A stretch of 64,000 nt of DNA from Acestrorhynchus altus (GCA_034509495.1 CM067508.1:18819421-18883420); one strand, 5' to 3'; counted from the first letter of the stretch, positions 12,537-23,147 are shown. Notes: generated from the sequence alone by a model not told the origin. Numbers and translations are program-made.

Positions 12537-15500
12537 CACACACATTTCATAAAAAAAGCTGTGTATGCTGTAGGAACTCATATTTATGACATACAGTGCC
12601 TTGCGAAAGGATTTGAGCTGGCAAACTCAAAGTGCCTTCATATTTACATTTACATTTATAGCATTTAGCAGACACCCTTATCCAGAGAGACTTACAAAAG
12701 TGATTTGCTGTTCACTCAGAAAATATCCTTAGCTAGTAGTAGAGGCTAGAATCCAAAGATTCCTGACACTTCCTCACACCAGTCAAAAACAAGTGTCAGA
12801 TTGGGGACTAACAAGTTTCAGAATAAGTCTTTTGGGAGTTAAATACTCTTGAAACAGATGGGTCTTCAGTCTCTGTTTGAAGTAAAAGCTCTGTAATTCC
12901 TTCAGGGTTACCTTTTGTCTCTGTGTTGCCTCTCTGATTAATGCCCTCCTTGCCCAGTCTGAGAGTTTTGGTGGGTGACCCTCTTTTGGCAGGTTTGTTG
13001 TGGTATCATATTCTTTCCATTTGATGATAAAGGATTTGATGGTGCTCCAGGGGATCATCAGAGATTTGCATATTGTTTATAACCCAACCCTGACTTTGTC
13101 CCTGACTTGTTTCGAGATCTCCTTGGTCTTCATCGTTTTGTTTGTTTAGTTACTTGCTCAATGATGTTACAGTCTCTGGGGCCTTTCAGAAATTGTGTGT
13201 ATATACTGACAGATCATATGACACTTAGACTGTACACAGGTGGACTGAGCATTTCACTGAGCAGGTGACTTCTAAAGGTAATTGGTTGCACCAGATCTAT
13301 TTAGGGGTTTCATAGCAAAGGAGGTTAATACAAATGCACATATTGATTTTTTTTATTTACAAATGTTTTAATATATTTTTTTCTCATTTCATTTCACCAT
13401 TAGAGTATTTTGTGCAGATGTGTCACATACAATTCAGATTTAAAAAACATTTAAATACAGGTTGCAATGTTGTAAAATATACTTTCGTAAGGCACTATAC
13501 ATATCACTGTGTGTGTGTTAGGTGTTGTCCTCCTAACCTGTCAGGATTGCGTAAGTGAGGGGTGTATTCAACCCTTCATCACCATCCACTGCATGAACAG
13601 GACCAGGAGAAAAATCCAATATTATATCCTGAATAATAAAAGAGAATTCTTATGCAAGGTCAACATTTTTTGTCATCAGGTCAATAAAGGATAAGACGAA
13701 GCCATAAACATCTGTACACTGAAGTCATGAGACTCAATGGTGGATACTTTGGTGTTGTTTGTGGCTGTTATGGAGTTGTCAGGTGATTGCTGTCGTATGG
13801 TGGAATTATAAATAAATATGCATGTGTTCAGTAGCAATGAGTGAACAGAAAGTTCTATAACCATCATCATAAACTGACAACTGAAACCTGCCCAAAATTA
13901 ACAGTTACAGTATTTTGGGAAAACTCCAGCAGCCTAATTGAGGTAGGCCCTATCATTTGGTTTGGGTATTTAGATGACCTAGTACATCTATTTAAAGGTA
14001 TTTACATTAATTTACATATATTTAATACTGCAATAGCTTTAAGTATGTTGAAGTTCTAAGCCTCTGTGAATGCATTCCCAAATTCTACTTTATTTGTAGA
14101 ATTTGTTAGCTTTAAATTTATTAGCTTTAAATACTTTACCTTGTCATTTTCAGTAATGTTGACTGTGTACAGAGGATTGGCACAGATAGGACTGCCTTGA
14201 TTAATGGAGAGGAGTGTGCAAGGCTGGAACTGTGGGTACTGGTCATCTCCATCAGTCACATTTATGGTTACTGTGGCTGTTGTTTTGTAGTGCTCTTTGG
14301 TGTTCATTTCCTACAGTAGATTTTACAAAGACAAATGTAATTGTTAGCAGTCTTGACCAAGGATTCTTATTGGTGTCCTGATTGGGGCTTGCTAGGCCAT
14401 GGAAATAAACCTTGGTCTGCCACAGGCAAGGCAATATTGTTACCCACTACACTACACTACCATATCGCTGCTGTCCAATGAAAAAGACATATCTGAATTT
14501 TTGTCAGTTTTCAATTTTTGCCTTCTCCTGTAAAGTTACCATTACGGAGATGCTTGTTTTCATTGAAATAGAGACGGTATGCCCTATTCACTATACAGTA
14601 TGGTGCACAGTATTAGAATCAAAGTTTTTCATTCATCCATAATATTCCAAAGGTCTCACAGCAAGAGACACACTGCAGCACTCTTGCAGAGTCTGATGCA
14701 TCCCTAGCTTTTAGAGACAGCTTATGTACCTTAGTGAACATAATTTACTCATAATGTCCATATTGCTGTACACAATGTGTAAACACGTGTTCCTTGCATG
14801 GCACCTTTTTTACAACGTTCTAGAAAGATCCATCTACAAGAGGTTTTTATGAGTTGTTATGGTTCTATGTAGTATTACCTTTAATAATGAACCCTTGAAA
14901 AAGCCAGTTTTTTTACACTGTAATAGTGTTCTCTATATTTATGTAGGATTGGACTGGAAAACCAATTTCTACACATATACCGTATTTTCTGATCTATAAG
15001 CCGCACCGGAATATAAGCTGTACCCGCAAAGTTAAAAAACCCTGGAAAATAACATATATAAGAAGAAAAAACTGCACCTCATTATAAGCCACATGGTTTA
15101 AAGCGTGGAAAAAAGTAGCGGCTTATAGTCCGGAAAATACGGTAATCATTAAAATACTTAACAAATACTTCAGTACAAAGCAACAAATGTGTTAATGTTT
15201 GTACATAAGAGAAAGGATTACCATAGCATAGAGGAATAGCTGGAGCTGAGTTTTGGTCTCATAGTCCAGAGTTCTGTTCAGAATTATCCGGCCACTGTTG
15301 GGCAGGTCTAGTCTGAAATAACTAGCATCAGGCTAAAAACACAAATAAATATTACTGAACACATATGTATAAATCAATTAAACCAGACAACACACACCAT
15401 GCCCCCAGAATACACCAGAGAATCTGAAACATTATTTTAAAATGCATTCATTTCCAGCTGTTGGCAAAAATGTTCACTGAAAATGAATGGGCATACTGTC

Positions 15501-17105
15501 TTCATACCGATGTCTCATCAATGCCATATATGAGTGTGTCTCCATCAGCATCTTTCGCCTCAATTGTAAATACTGTGGTGTTCACCACAGTCAGCTAAAC
15601 ACACATAGAAAGAAATCATGATCACAATATATGCAAAACATAAATAGTTTAAAAAAGAAAGTATGATTTGGTGAAGGTTACCTCACTGATCTCTATAGGC
15701 TGGATGGTGCTCTGTAGAAACTCTGGTTTATTGTCGTTTTTGTTGAGAATCTCCACTGTGATTCTGTGCTCACGCTACAAATGACATTCATGTTATTTTA
15801 GGACTTGTAGCTCTACTTTCACAGCACAAAGTCAAAATCTTTGGCCAAGAGTATGTGGACACCTCACCATAACATCTAAATTAACTTGGTCTAATACTTT
15901 AAGCATTAATATAGGGTTGAGCACGTTTGTGGTTATAACAGCCTCCACTCTCAAAAGCAATTTTTTTTGAAGGCCTGGCTCCCAATCAGTATTCCAATCT
16001 CATACCAAAGGAGATCACAATGGTTGAGTTTAATCTAACAGTCTTAGTATCCAAGAAATGGAAATCAGTATCAACACCAGGTGAGGCTCAGGGATGTGAG
16101 TTTGGTTGAAGGGTTTCCAGTGACTGTAAGGAATTCTCTGATCAGGCTGTTCTCTGTGATGGTAATGTAAGGAAAGACCAAACTGGAGTTGGCCTGTCTC
16201 CCAATCAATACTCCAGTTCATAACGAATATGATGAGAATATCAGTGAGTAAGAGATCAGGGCTCTGTGTAGATGACTGGAATTCCAGAACACCAAACCCA
16301 TCGAACCACATCTTATGTCTAACATTAACCTCACCAATTACTCATACTTCTGAGGAGCCCAAAGCTCCTAGTTCATCTGAGGAGCAATGGGTGCATCTGA
16401 AACATTAATCCACTTCTTCCAGGTAAGGGTTCAACTGGGTCTGGAGCCTACAGATTCATTGGGTGCAAGGCAAGGCAGGAAAACCTTCTGGACAGACTGC
16501 CAGTCCATCACAGGGTACCACACACAACAATGGGATGCAACCCTTGTGGACCATGTGGACTCCTCGCACACTGGAACGGATTGAACCCACAATGTGACAC
16601 ATGTACCACCCATGTCTAAAACATCTCAATAGTAAGAGAGTTGTAAACATACTTTTGGCCATGACTGACATTCATTTTTTCTAAGGTGAATTTGATAAGG
16701 TTTTCTTGTAATTGTACATTGTAGAGGGCTGACTGCAGTTTACCTGAATGGCTCCATCCTCATAACAGGTCACAGTGGCCATTAGAACAGACCCATGGAC
16801 CTGAAAACAGCAGTGATCATTACAGGTGCACAGGTGTGATTACAATTGATGAGTGATGATGCTAGTTATAATAATGCTCTGTTACCTCTCTGTCTAGAAT
16901 TCGTGTTAAAGTGGAGTTTAACCTAACAGTCTTTCCTTCCAAGAAGAACCAATCAGCATCAGCCCCAGTAAGGCTCAATGTTATGTGATTGGCTAAGGGA
17001 TCTCCAGTGATGGTGAGATTGGTGATGAATTCTCCCATTGGGCTGTTCTCTCTGACAGTGGCAAACACATCCTGTCCACCATCACATTCACTGGCTGCCA
17101 AATGA

Positions 17106-17144
<39 letters not shown>

Positions 17145-18516
17145 TTTTTATTTTATTTATGTATTATGTAAAGCAGTTTCTCATCCCTGGTCATGGAGGC
17201 ACCCTGCCCTTCACATTTTGGTGCTAAAGTAGGAAATGCACTGCAACTGCAGGGCAGGGGTGCTTCCAGGTTCAGAGATAAGAAACTTTGGTGGTGTTTT
17301 GCCTGAGAATGTTGGTGAAATTGAATTATCACTTATCAAAGGGTGGGTCTACATTAGGCAGTAAGTGAATGGTCAGTTCTTGAAGTTGATTTGTTGGAAA
17401 CCAAGTGTAGGAATCTGAGACACTGGGTCAGATCATCTCTAAAACATCAGGCAGGTCTTGCAAGGTGTTCCCAGAAAGCAGTCAGGACGTGCAAAAATGC
17501 TCCAAGTAGGGCTAGGTGATATGGACAAAAATCATATACTGATATATTTTAGCTGAATGGCGATAAACTATATACAATAGAATGTGAAATGTTTAATGCG
17601 AAAACTACAATGGGCAAAAATTAGGCACCCCATGAAATCCTTCTTTGGTCTTTTTAATATATGTAAACATAGTGAAATTTGATTTTTTTTTTTTCATTTT
17701 GTGTTGTGCCCCTTCCACAGTGTGTACATAAGCACATAAATGTGGGTGGAGGGGAGCAGAGTAAAGAAGTAGCTGAGAGCAGTGCACAGAGCAGAGTGAG
17801 GTTTTCCCACAAGAATAACAGAATGTTACTTTAAAATGCATTGCCTCAGTCCATATCTTGCACTGTTATATCAATATAAATATTCATATATCACCCAGCC
17901 CTACCTCCAAGGAAAGACAGCCAGTAAAAAACACAGCTGTTTTCAGGTGCTCCATTCTAATGGCCACTGGGATCTGTTATGGGGACAGAGCCAGTTATGT
18001 ATATCACAGTCAGCCCAAGACTAACGTCTAACGTTAGCAACAGATCCTTTAAGGCCTATAAGTTGTGAGGGGGACCTTCATGAGCATCAATATGTCTTAG
18101 ATGCCTATGACCCTGGTTGTCCTTCCTTGAAGCACTTTTAGAAGGTACTGACCACTGCATACTCAGAACACCCCACAAGACCTGACAGATGTTTTGGAGA
18201 GGTTCTGGCACATCCTAGAACATCCAACACATGAACTGTTCACTTGCTAGTTAATATGTGGATCACAACACCACAACAGGTGCCACTGGACCAGATCTTC
18301 AATTTCAGTGGTTTTGATGTTATGACTGATGAATCATTATGCCTTATATATCAAAGACTTGATTTACCTGTACCTGTACAGTACCTCTTTGTTCTGACAG
18401 TACAGTGTATGAGAGTTTGTACCTGAAGCAATGAGATGGCTGACAGACGAGAGAAGATGATAAAGCAGAAGTGTTCTCCAGAAGTCTCTGGTGTTGACCA
18501 GTCTGTTACTCTTCAT
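4567..18516 (-). CDS. cdhr5: cadherin-related family member 5-like (mucin-like protocadherin), 14 exons
   Basis: Single-pass adhesion protein. In mammals CDHR5 forms Ca2+-dependent links between brush-border microvilli with CDHR2. Minus-strand exons, all GT-AG and in phase: 18516-18423, 17094-16886, 16800-16744, 15774-15682, 15594-15508, 15332-15222, 14310-14140, 13628-13538, 12451-12345, 11681-11481, 10890-10759, 10666-10588, 8411-8218, 5733-4567. They total 2793 nt, about 930 aa. The start Met at 18516 opens a signal peptide with a Leu-rich core. The ectodomain holds degenerate cadherin repeats with recognisable Ca-motifs (KDADGD, AVDGDEGLNTPLTY, EATDRDFSD). A CDHR5-like Cys pair (FQPCTL, ICANPLY) and the PPQFSRSAYRGFV stretch support the assignment. 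TM about residues 498-519, followed by RRKRQR. The tail is about 410 aa and acidic. No mucin-like Ser/Thr/Pro repeat block was found between the last cadherin repeat and the TM. Symbol assigned by remembered similarity; another CDHR member is possible. Confidence 0.8.
6117..7118 (+). mobile_element. decayed Tc1-like transposon in cdhr5 last intron
   Basis: Bounded by inverted ends: AAGTGAGTACGCCCCTC at the left and GAGGGTGTACTCACTTTG at the right. Inside, plus-strand text around 6470-6690 matches the helix-turn-helix part of Tc1 transposase in broken frames (tail of the Gly-Lys-Thr-rich region, then CTCCAGGATGGGTTCCACTC). Non-functional. Confidence 0.7.
7300..7430 (-). repeat. dispersed ~100-bp repeat, antisense copy
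   Basis: Contains CAGCAACTTTACA, AAGTCATTTTGGAGCATTTC and TATTGGTCC, the reverse complement of the repeat seen at 1548-1640, 11268-11375, 19625-19735 and 26590-26690. Confidence 0.55.
7924..7944 (-). CDS. cdhr5: possible optional 21-nt microexon of cdhr5
   Basis: A minus-strand stretch flanked by a strong T-rich tract ending CAAAG and a GTAAGT donor encodes SLRWFQL (7 codons, phase 0/0). It lies between exons 13 and 14, both of which also meet at phase 0, so inclusion would not break the frame. Found only from splice-signal inspection; could be chance. Confidence 0.25.
8109..8210. repeat. (GT)n microsatellite
   Basis: About 100 bases of GT dinucleotides with minor interruptions, directly beside the cdhr5 exon 13 donor (on the gene's strand it is a CA repeat just inside the intron). 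Confidence 0.95.
8218..8411 (-). CDS. cdhr5: cdhr5 exon 13: juxtamembrane and transmembrane segment
   Basis: Encodes a short Gly/Pro-rich stalk (PQGPLEEGQPRGSG), a 22-residue hydrophobic helix (GVIGVCLILLAIALFVLVYF) and the stop-transfer sequence VRRKRQRQ. Enters phase 1 and exits phase 0. A long (GT)n/(CA)n tract (8109-8210) starts within 10 bases of its splice donor. Confidence 0.85.
8920..9080 (+). repeat. tRNA-type SINE fragment
   Basis: Reads GGCAGAACATGACTGAAGTG, then ATTGAGCAAGGCACTTAACT and CCCACTGCTCACTGCC, phrases of a common fish SINE. Related copies lie at 18889-18980, 25105-25310 and 41855-41910. Family name not determined. Confidence 0.5.
9081..10587. other. cdhr5 intron 12, no gene seen
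   Basis: AT-rich intron sequence with a short trinucleotide/TAA-rich patch near 10380-10450. No protein-like ORF or recognised element was found. Confidence 0.5.
10588..15774 (-). CDS. cdhr5: cdhr5 exons 4-12: remaining cadherin-repeat ectodomain
   Basis: Nine short exons (15774-15682, 15594-15508, 15332-15222, 14310-14140, 13628-13538, 12451-12345, 11681-11481, 10890-10759, 10666-10588) keep one frame. Visible cadherin features are ILNKNDNKPEF (DxNDNxP-like linker), FTIEAKDADGDTLIYG, GRIILNRTLDYE, INVTDGDDQYPQFQPC, AVDGDEGLNTPLTYAI, GEVRLTRRVE and EATDRDFSD. Several consensus Ca-ligand positions differ from classical cadherins, as expected for cadherin-related proteins. The introns between them carry microsatellites and transposons. 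Confidence 0.75.
11268..11375 (+). repeat. dispersed ~100-bp repeat, sense copy
   Basis: Contains CCTCTAAAATGACTTGCAAT, ATAAAATCTTGCAT, GACTTCCATTTAAATTTAAG and a TTCTTCTCCCCCTGTAAA tail. It belongs to the family described in the findings. Confidence 0.55.
12454..12543. repeat. (CA)n microsatellite
   Basis: About 80 bases of CA dinucleotides beginning within 5 bases of the cdhr5 exon 9 acceptor, so on the gene strand a (GT)n tract forms the region just upstream of the acceptor. Confidence 0.95.
12595..13497 (-). mobile_element. Tc1-like transposon remnant in cdhr5 intron 8
   Basis: Ends are inverted: CAGTGCCTTGCGAAAGGA at the left and ACTTTCGTAAGGCACTAT at the right. The minus strand at 13058-12890 encodes a transposase HTH piece (PWSTIKSFIIKWKEYDTTTN, then a PPKLSDWARRALIREATQR stretch) typical of Tc1 elements. 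A second dispersed repeat (GCATTTAGCAGACACCCTTA, from about 12640) sits inside it. Decayed. Confidence 0.75.
12640..12780 (+). repeat. fish dispersed repeat (GCATTTAGCAGAC family)
   Basis: Begins TTTACATTTACATTTATAGC and continues ATTTAGCAGACACCCTTATC and AGAGAGACTTACAAAAGTG. A longer copy lies at 22055-22665 and an inverted end at about 28670-28760. Family name not determined. Confidence 0.55.
14978..15144. mobile_element. 167-bp MITE with long terminal inverted repeats
   Basis: Left end TACCGTATTTTCTGATCTAT and right end TAGTCCGGAAAATACGGTA are inverted copies, and the interior repeats 'TATAAGCCGCAC'-like text. This is the well-known 'CCGTATTTTCCGGACTATAAG' type of non-autonomous DNA element. 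It lies in the cdhr5 intron between exons 6 and 7. Confidence 0.75.
16022..16190 (-). pseudogene. decayed duplicate of cdhr5 exon 2 in intron 3
   Basis: Aligned by eye with exon 2 (16886-17094): both share, on the plus strand, GAGTTTAA-CTAACAGTCTT, a TCCAAGAA stretch, AATCAG-ATCA, AGGCTCA, a TCTCCAGTGA/TTTCCAGTGA block and GGCTGTTCTCT. Translated on the minus strand it gives ENSLIREFLTVTGNPSTK, against ENSPMGEFITNLTITGDPLA in exon 2. It has internal stops, so it is a dead exon copy rather than an alternative exon. Confidence 0.65.
16425..16680 (+). repeat. dispersed repeat in cdhr5 intron 3
   Basis: Contains CTGGGTCTGGAGCCTACAGA, GACAGACTGCCAGTCCATCA and CAGGGTACCACACACAACAA, phrases of a common fish genomic repeat. 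No coding potential. Confidence 0.45.
16886..17094 (-). CDS. cdhr5: cdhr5 exon 2: first cadherin repeat
   Basis: Encodes the mature N-terminus beginning SECDGGQDVFATVRENSP, then cadherin strands and an N-glycosylation site (NLTIT). It ends LTRILDRE, an Asp-Arg-Glu Ca-binding motif. Enters phase 1 and exits phase 0. A decayed copy of this exon lies in intron 3 at about 16022-16190. Confidence 0.8.
17405..18325. repeat. dispersed repeat (CACTGGGTCAGA / CAATCAGCCATAACATT family), interrupted
   Basis: Shares text with 29165-29400 (GGTCAGA, CATCAGGCAGGTC, CAGTCAGTACCTT-like, GGTTGTCCTTCCTTGA) and with an inverted copy at 48995-49260. The 398-bp MITE is inserted in its middle. Lies in cdhr5 intron 1. 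Confidence 0.45.
17508..17905. mobile_element. hAT-type MITE nested in another repeat
   Basis: Inverted ends TAGGGCTAGGTGATATGGAC and ATATATCACCCAGCCCTACC flank about 400 bp of AT-rich DNA. It interrupts a second repeat family (17405-18325) that is also present at 29165-29400. Class assigned from recall of the 'GGGCTGGGCGATAT' ends. Confidence 0.6.
18423..18516 (-). CDS. cdhr5: cdhr5 exon 1: signal peptide
   Basis: Encodes MKSNRLVNTRDFW followed by a hydrophobic run (TLLLYHLLSSVSHLIAS) typical of a cleaved signal peptide. The exon ends in phase 1 at a CAG/GTACAA donor and joins exon 2, which opens with Ala-Ser-Glu-Cys-Asp. An AG lies just upstream of the ATG (CTTTAG-AG-ATG after a pyrimidine-containing tract), so this may be the second exon of a transcript with a non-coding first exon farther upstream. 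Confidence 0.75.
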
Positions 18517-20278
18517 CTCTAAAGCTGTTGTGAAACAGTGGAAAGGCTCATCAAACAGGCTCATCAAACACCTCATTTTTAGCATAGAGGATGAGATTGC
18601 ATCAGTCACAGGGGCACTAGGGAAGCCATTCTCACACCTTACAATAAAATTAGTTGTCATCAAAACCAAATGTTTATGCCAGAATCATCAGCAAAGGCAT
18701 TCAAGCAGTTGGAACAAAGTCCTGCGTCAGATTTTTACTTTCTGGACTGGGATTTGTCACCATTGGCCAGGGTGCTCTTAGTGCATTCCTAGACGGAAAT
18801 GTACAATTTATTCACTGTTGAATCAATGTCATGGCTGTGACTGCATCAACATTGATTCCACATTTGAGTTTGAAAAGTGAATTGCTTCAGTCATGCCCTG
18901 ACAGTTCATGGATTCGAACTGGCAACTTTCCAGTTACAAGGCTGGTTCCCTAACCACCACGCCACAACTCCCCCAGGTTTCACTGGACAGCAGCAATATA
19001 AAAGACAGTTACTGCATTCCATTAAAAACGGTGAATTTGAGGTTAGTCTGGATATTGTAGAACTAGCATATCACTAACTTATTGAAACTGTTTTGTGCTA
19101 TAATATGACTGTTTGGAAAACTGAGCTGCAATGGAAAAGGAGCGCTGTATTATGTCTCTGTGTTTTTAATGCCATAAGTGACCAAAGAAGAATTTCCACT
19201 CGGTGGACAATAAATTCTGTTCTATTGTGTTCTATCACTGCTTTACAGACAAAGGAGATACAGCACTTGTGGTAAAGGGTTTGATGGTCTGAATTCTTCA
19301 TTTCTTCCCTGATGGTGGTAATGGGAGCTAATGTTTATCAATCACGTTGCAGAGCTTCTACAGTAAGTGGCCTTAAATCACATGACCTCTGACCAGTGCT
19401 CGTACTTTTCGATTAAGGCTCACTAATCCCTCTGAGATCCTGTTTTCCCTGCTCTTCTGTTTCAGACAGGTCGACCTCCTCACATGCTTGCACCCAAACA
19501 CACTCAACAACACTCAAAATGTGGCTTACACCAGCATAGGTGGTGTACAATCCTGCATTTCAATTTGTATTATTTTTCATGTGAATCTGACTGTTGCTCT
19601 TTACAGCAGAATTTTATGGTGAATGCACCAATAGAAATCCTCTAAAATGACTTATAATAAAGTCTTTCACATTGACTTCCAATGAAAGATGAGAAGTTTT
19701 TTCCTTCTCCTGTGAAGTTGCTGTTTTGAGATTGAGCTTCAGATTTTGGCCCTCAGTTTTGTTCCTGTTTGAACTGCAGAGGAACTCGTGACTTGTTTCA
19801 GGCAACAAAAGAGGATTATGGTGGAAAACTCAGTCATGTGTTTCAAGAGATTTCAAAAACATGCAGCCACACCAGCCATATCATACACCATGCAACTATA
19901 TCTCATCTTTACTGGAATGAAAGCAAATTTACAGCTTAGGTCAATAAGAGCAGATAGACACAAATAAAACCATATTAGAATAAAATCTGAATAGATGCGC
20001 ACACACACACAAAAAACCAACAAACAAAAATACAAATGCACACATACTTGTGGCCTCAACATTACAGGTCAAGACAATAATACATCACATATTAAAACAC
20101 TAGATTCTTTTCTAGACACGAAAGACCAAAAGATGGAGAAGATCAAGAGATGCTATGTGGAGAGTTGGAGCAAAATCAGAAAGATGAGACAAAAGATATG
20201 ACTTACTTGGTTCTCTCAAGCCTCACAATGCCCTTACATTCCACTCCATCTGTATGTCTTCATTCTACACCAGATCCA

Positions 20279-20292
20279 TTGTGTGTGTGTGT

Positions 20293-20388
<96 letters not shown>

Positions 20389-20389
20389 T
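20279..20389. repeat. (GT)n(GA)n compound microsatellite
   Basis: GT run 20279-20362 followed by GA to 20389. A second short GT run is at about 20450-20475. Confidence 0.95.
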
Positions 20390-20444
20390 AGTCCGTCCTC
20401 AGGTCAGAGGTAACACAGGCAGATAATTTGTTAACTTGATTGCT

Positions 20445-20465
<21 letters not shown>

Positions 20466-20475
<10 letters not shown>

Positions 20476-20706
20476 TCAGGCAGAGTCAAAGAACAGTCTG
20501 GATTAGTGAGTGCTAAAGCTTGGGGGGCTCTGAGCCAAGAGGAGAAAACCAACGTCTGAGCCAGCAGAGTGGCCAATCAAATCAGAAATCCCCACAGCCC
20601 AACCAATTACACCACTTACCACCTTCGCCCAAACCAGTCCAATCACAGCTCTTTCAGTCTCACTCTCTTGCATCAGGCCAGTCGCCTCCATACACACCAA
20701 CCTCGA
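20466..20706. promoter_or_regulatory. CCAAT-rich conserved island, copy A (putative promoter/enhancer)
   Basis: About 200 bp (from GGCAGAGTCAAAGAACAGTC to CTCGAGAAATAAAATCAA) nearly identical to 27338-27585; only about three differences were seen by eye. It carries three CCAAT boxes (20573, 20603, 20639) spaced about 30 and 36 bp, the kind of phasing used by NF-Y. It sits about 2 kb upstream of the cdhr5 ATG exon. Minus-strand sequence near 20205 has a splice donor-like GTAAGT (copy B: CAG/GTAAAT), so a non-coding first exon is possible. Function is inferred. Confidence 0.4.
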
Positions 20707-20910
20707 GAAATAAAATCAAACAGAGGTGGTCATATAAGCCCAGGGAACACAGTGGTGGAAATGTGTTCAGGATGATTCTTCAGTTGGGGCTATTTGACAT
20801 GGTAACATTTTGTGTTGACAACAAGAACAAGAGCATGTGTTTAGACAGTGTTTACAAAGATGTAATGATGGCCAGGACAAAACTTATATGGAATATTACA
20901 TGTTATTTCA

Positions 20911-20912
<2 letters not shown>

Positions 20913-20946
<34 letters not shown>

Positions 20947-20967
20947 GATTAAGACTCAACAGACAGT

Positions 20968-21032
<65 letters not shown>
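20913..21032. repeat. (CA)n microsatellites, two runs
   Basis: CA runs at about 20913-20943 and 20971-21032, separated by AGTGATTAAGACTCAACAGA. Mirrored at 27809-27897 in copy B. Confidence 0.95.
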
Positions 21033-21037
<5 letters not shown>

Positions 21038-21418
21038 TAAATCAGACAGGAGAATTAGAGCTAATATCTTCTTCTAAAAGATCATACCCAGTTTCTCCAC
21101 TTACACTTTACTGCGAGTGAACCAGCAACCAATCATACTTAGGCCTGTATTGTTATTTGTGTGTGTGTTTGTGTGTGTGTGGCTGTCAACAATAATAATG
21201 TCATGTGTATTCATTAATGTGTGGTAACAATAATGTTATTGTGTGTGTGTGTGTTTACTGCCTGGTCAGTTTTAACCCCTTTACTTTTCACACAATTTTA
21301 CATCATTTAGCTCTGATAACTTAGTAATAGAGAGTATAATAATATAAATAAATATAATATTTATATATAAAAAAATAAATGCGTTCAGTCTAATATTGTA
21401 ATCACTTATGTTATTATT

Positions 21419-21437
21419 GTGTGTGTGTGTATGTATG

Positions 21438-21525
<88 letters not shown>
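21419..21525. repeat. GT / TA / CA / TA compound repeat, self-complementary
   Basis: GT run, TA run, CA run and TA run in succession. The GT..CA and TA..TA pairs can fold into a hairpin or cruciform. Confidence 0.9.
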
Positions 21526-21527
<2 letters not shown>

Positions 21528-22054
21528 CCACTCTTTAGTTTTGGACATGGTGAATAGGTTGGAGAATAATTGATTGAGTGTGTGGACAGGTGTTTTTATA
21601 CAGGTAATTTCAAACAAATGCAATTAATACAGGCAATGAGGACAGAGTAGGAGGCATTCTTGTTGTCAAAATTACAGACCTCTCCATTGTTTGTAGGTGG
21701 GAAAACTTGCAAAATCAACAGTGTATCAAATATTTATTTTCCCCTCTGTATCATGTCATACTATACAATAAATTACATTTCATTTATTATATGCTCATCT
21801 CTATGCTCATATCTCCTTATCTTACAGCTGAGGCCACTAGTGGTTTTGAATTTATGGGTGAACACATGTTAAACTAAAATGTAAGTGTAACGATCATGCT
21901 TGCACTGAGCAGACAAATACAAAGACAAGGGAGGCAAAAGTACATGCAGGGGTTTCAGATTTAATGACAAAGAAAATGGGATACAAAACAAACAGGCAGA
22001 CATAAAATATGGGAAGGAAACAAACACATGGACATAAACTGATAACCAACATAT

Positions 22055-22665
22055 TCACATTTACATTTGCAGCATTTAGCAGATGTCCTGATCCAGAGCA
22101 ACTTACAATAGTGCTTTGCTATCCACTCAGACTTCCTTAGATAGTAGACAAAGCTAGAATCCAATGATTCCTCAAGCTTAGATGCTGCTGAAACAAACGG
22201 CAGCTCAGAGACTAACAAGATTCAGTATAAATCTTTTAAGGAGTTAAATACTCTTGAAAGAGATTGGTCTTCAGTCTGCATTTGAAGACAGCAACTCTGT
22301 TGTTCAGACCTCCATGACAGAAAGTGCCAGGACAGAAAAGAGTCTGGATGCTTGTCTTCCATGTAAAAACTTAGAGATGGTGGGTCTAGCCGAGCTGTAC
22401 TTTATGTTCAAGGGGTCTTGGTACAGATCAAGTTTTGACCCATGCCATTATGTACGAGGTGCTGTTCCATTTTTGGCTTTGTAGGACAGCATCAAGGTTT
22501 TGAATCTGAATGTGCAGCTACATCTGAATGTGAAGCCAATGAAGGGAACACAGCAGAGGAGTTACATGACTTTATTTGGTCGCACCGCTGCATTTTTGAT
22601 CAGTTGCAAGGGTCTGATAGTCCGCAAAGGAAGGCCAGCTAGAAGGTAGTTGCAGTCATAACCCT
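22055..22665 (+). repeat. fish dispersed repeat (GCATTTAGCAGAC family), long copy
   Basis: Starts CACATTTACATTTGCAGCAT and continues with repeat-typical text (GTTGTTCAGACCTCCATGAC, CGGTCCGCACCGCTGC-like, GCCAGCTAGAAGGTAGTTGC). Broken frames only. Confidence 0.5.
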
Positions 22666-22739
22666 TGTCTAATGTTTGTCGAAGTGTGTGTTGTCAGTCC
22701 TTATTCTTCATCTTTAGTCATAGTAGTAGTCATTGTTGT

Positions 22740-23000
22740 TGTAAGATAGGATAGGATAGAATTGGATAGGATAGAAATTTATTGATCCCTTGGGAGGGTT
22801 CCCTCAGGGAAACTAAGGTTCCAGCCGCAGCATAAGTACAAAAGAAGTAGAAAAAGATTTAGTAATTTAGTAAGAAAACACTATATAAATGTAAACAATA
22901 TATAATATAGAGACTATATTACAATATACAATATATATATAAATAGTGCATGAGAAAAAGAGAAAAAGAGAAAAAGAGTCCAGTAGGAGGGGGTATTGCA

Positions 23001-23049
<49 letters not shown>

Positions 23050-23140
23050 CTTGAACTGGTGACCACAAACTGATAAAACATCCACATGAGTTTCCTGCAG
23101 ATGTTGAAGGACCGTAGCCTCCTCAGAAAGTAGGCCATAG
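22740..23140 (-). mobile_element. 3' end of a Rex1-like LINE, antisense
   Basis: Minus strand ends with a reverse-transcriptase C-terminal piece (FLRRLRSFNICRKLMWMFYQ) and a short-repeat tail (plus-strand GATAGGATAG repeats). An (ATT)n microsatellite (23002-23048) has expanded inside it. Family assigned from recalled RT sequence. Confidence 0.6.
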
Positions 23141-23147
23141 TAGTAGT

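Larger units (their letters stand above)
18889..21890. repeat. segmental duplication, copy A
   Basis: About 3 kb whose successive blocks recur in the same order and orientation at about 25217-29010. Examples: 19326-19515 vs 25731-25905, 20040-20230 vs 27000-27200, 20466-20706 vs 27338-27585, and 21780-21885 vs 28895-29010. Several blocks look well over 90% identical by eye. It lies immediately upstream of the cdhr5 start (minus-strand gene). Confidence 0.85.

Noticed and set aside
20520..20948. Pro/Gln-rich ORF conserved in both duplicate copies (SEPRGENQRLSQQSG...)
   Set aside because: Conservation is at DNA level over a short CCAAT-rich island; the ORF diverges right outside it and has no splice or start support. 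Kept as a regulatory candidate instead.
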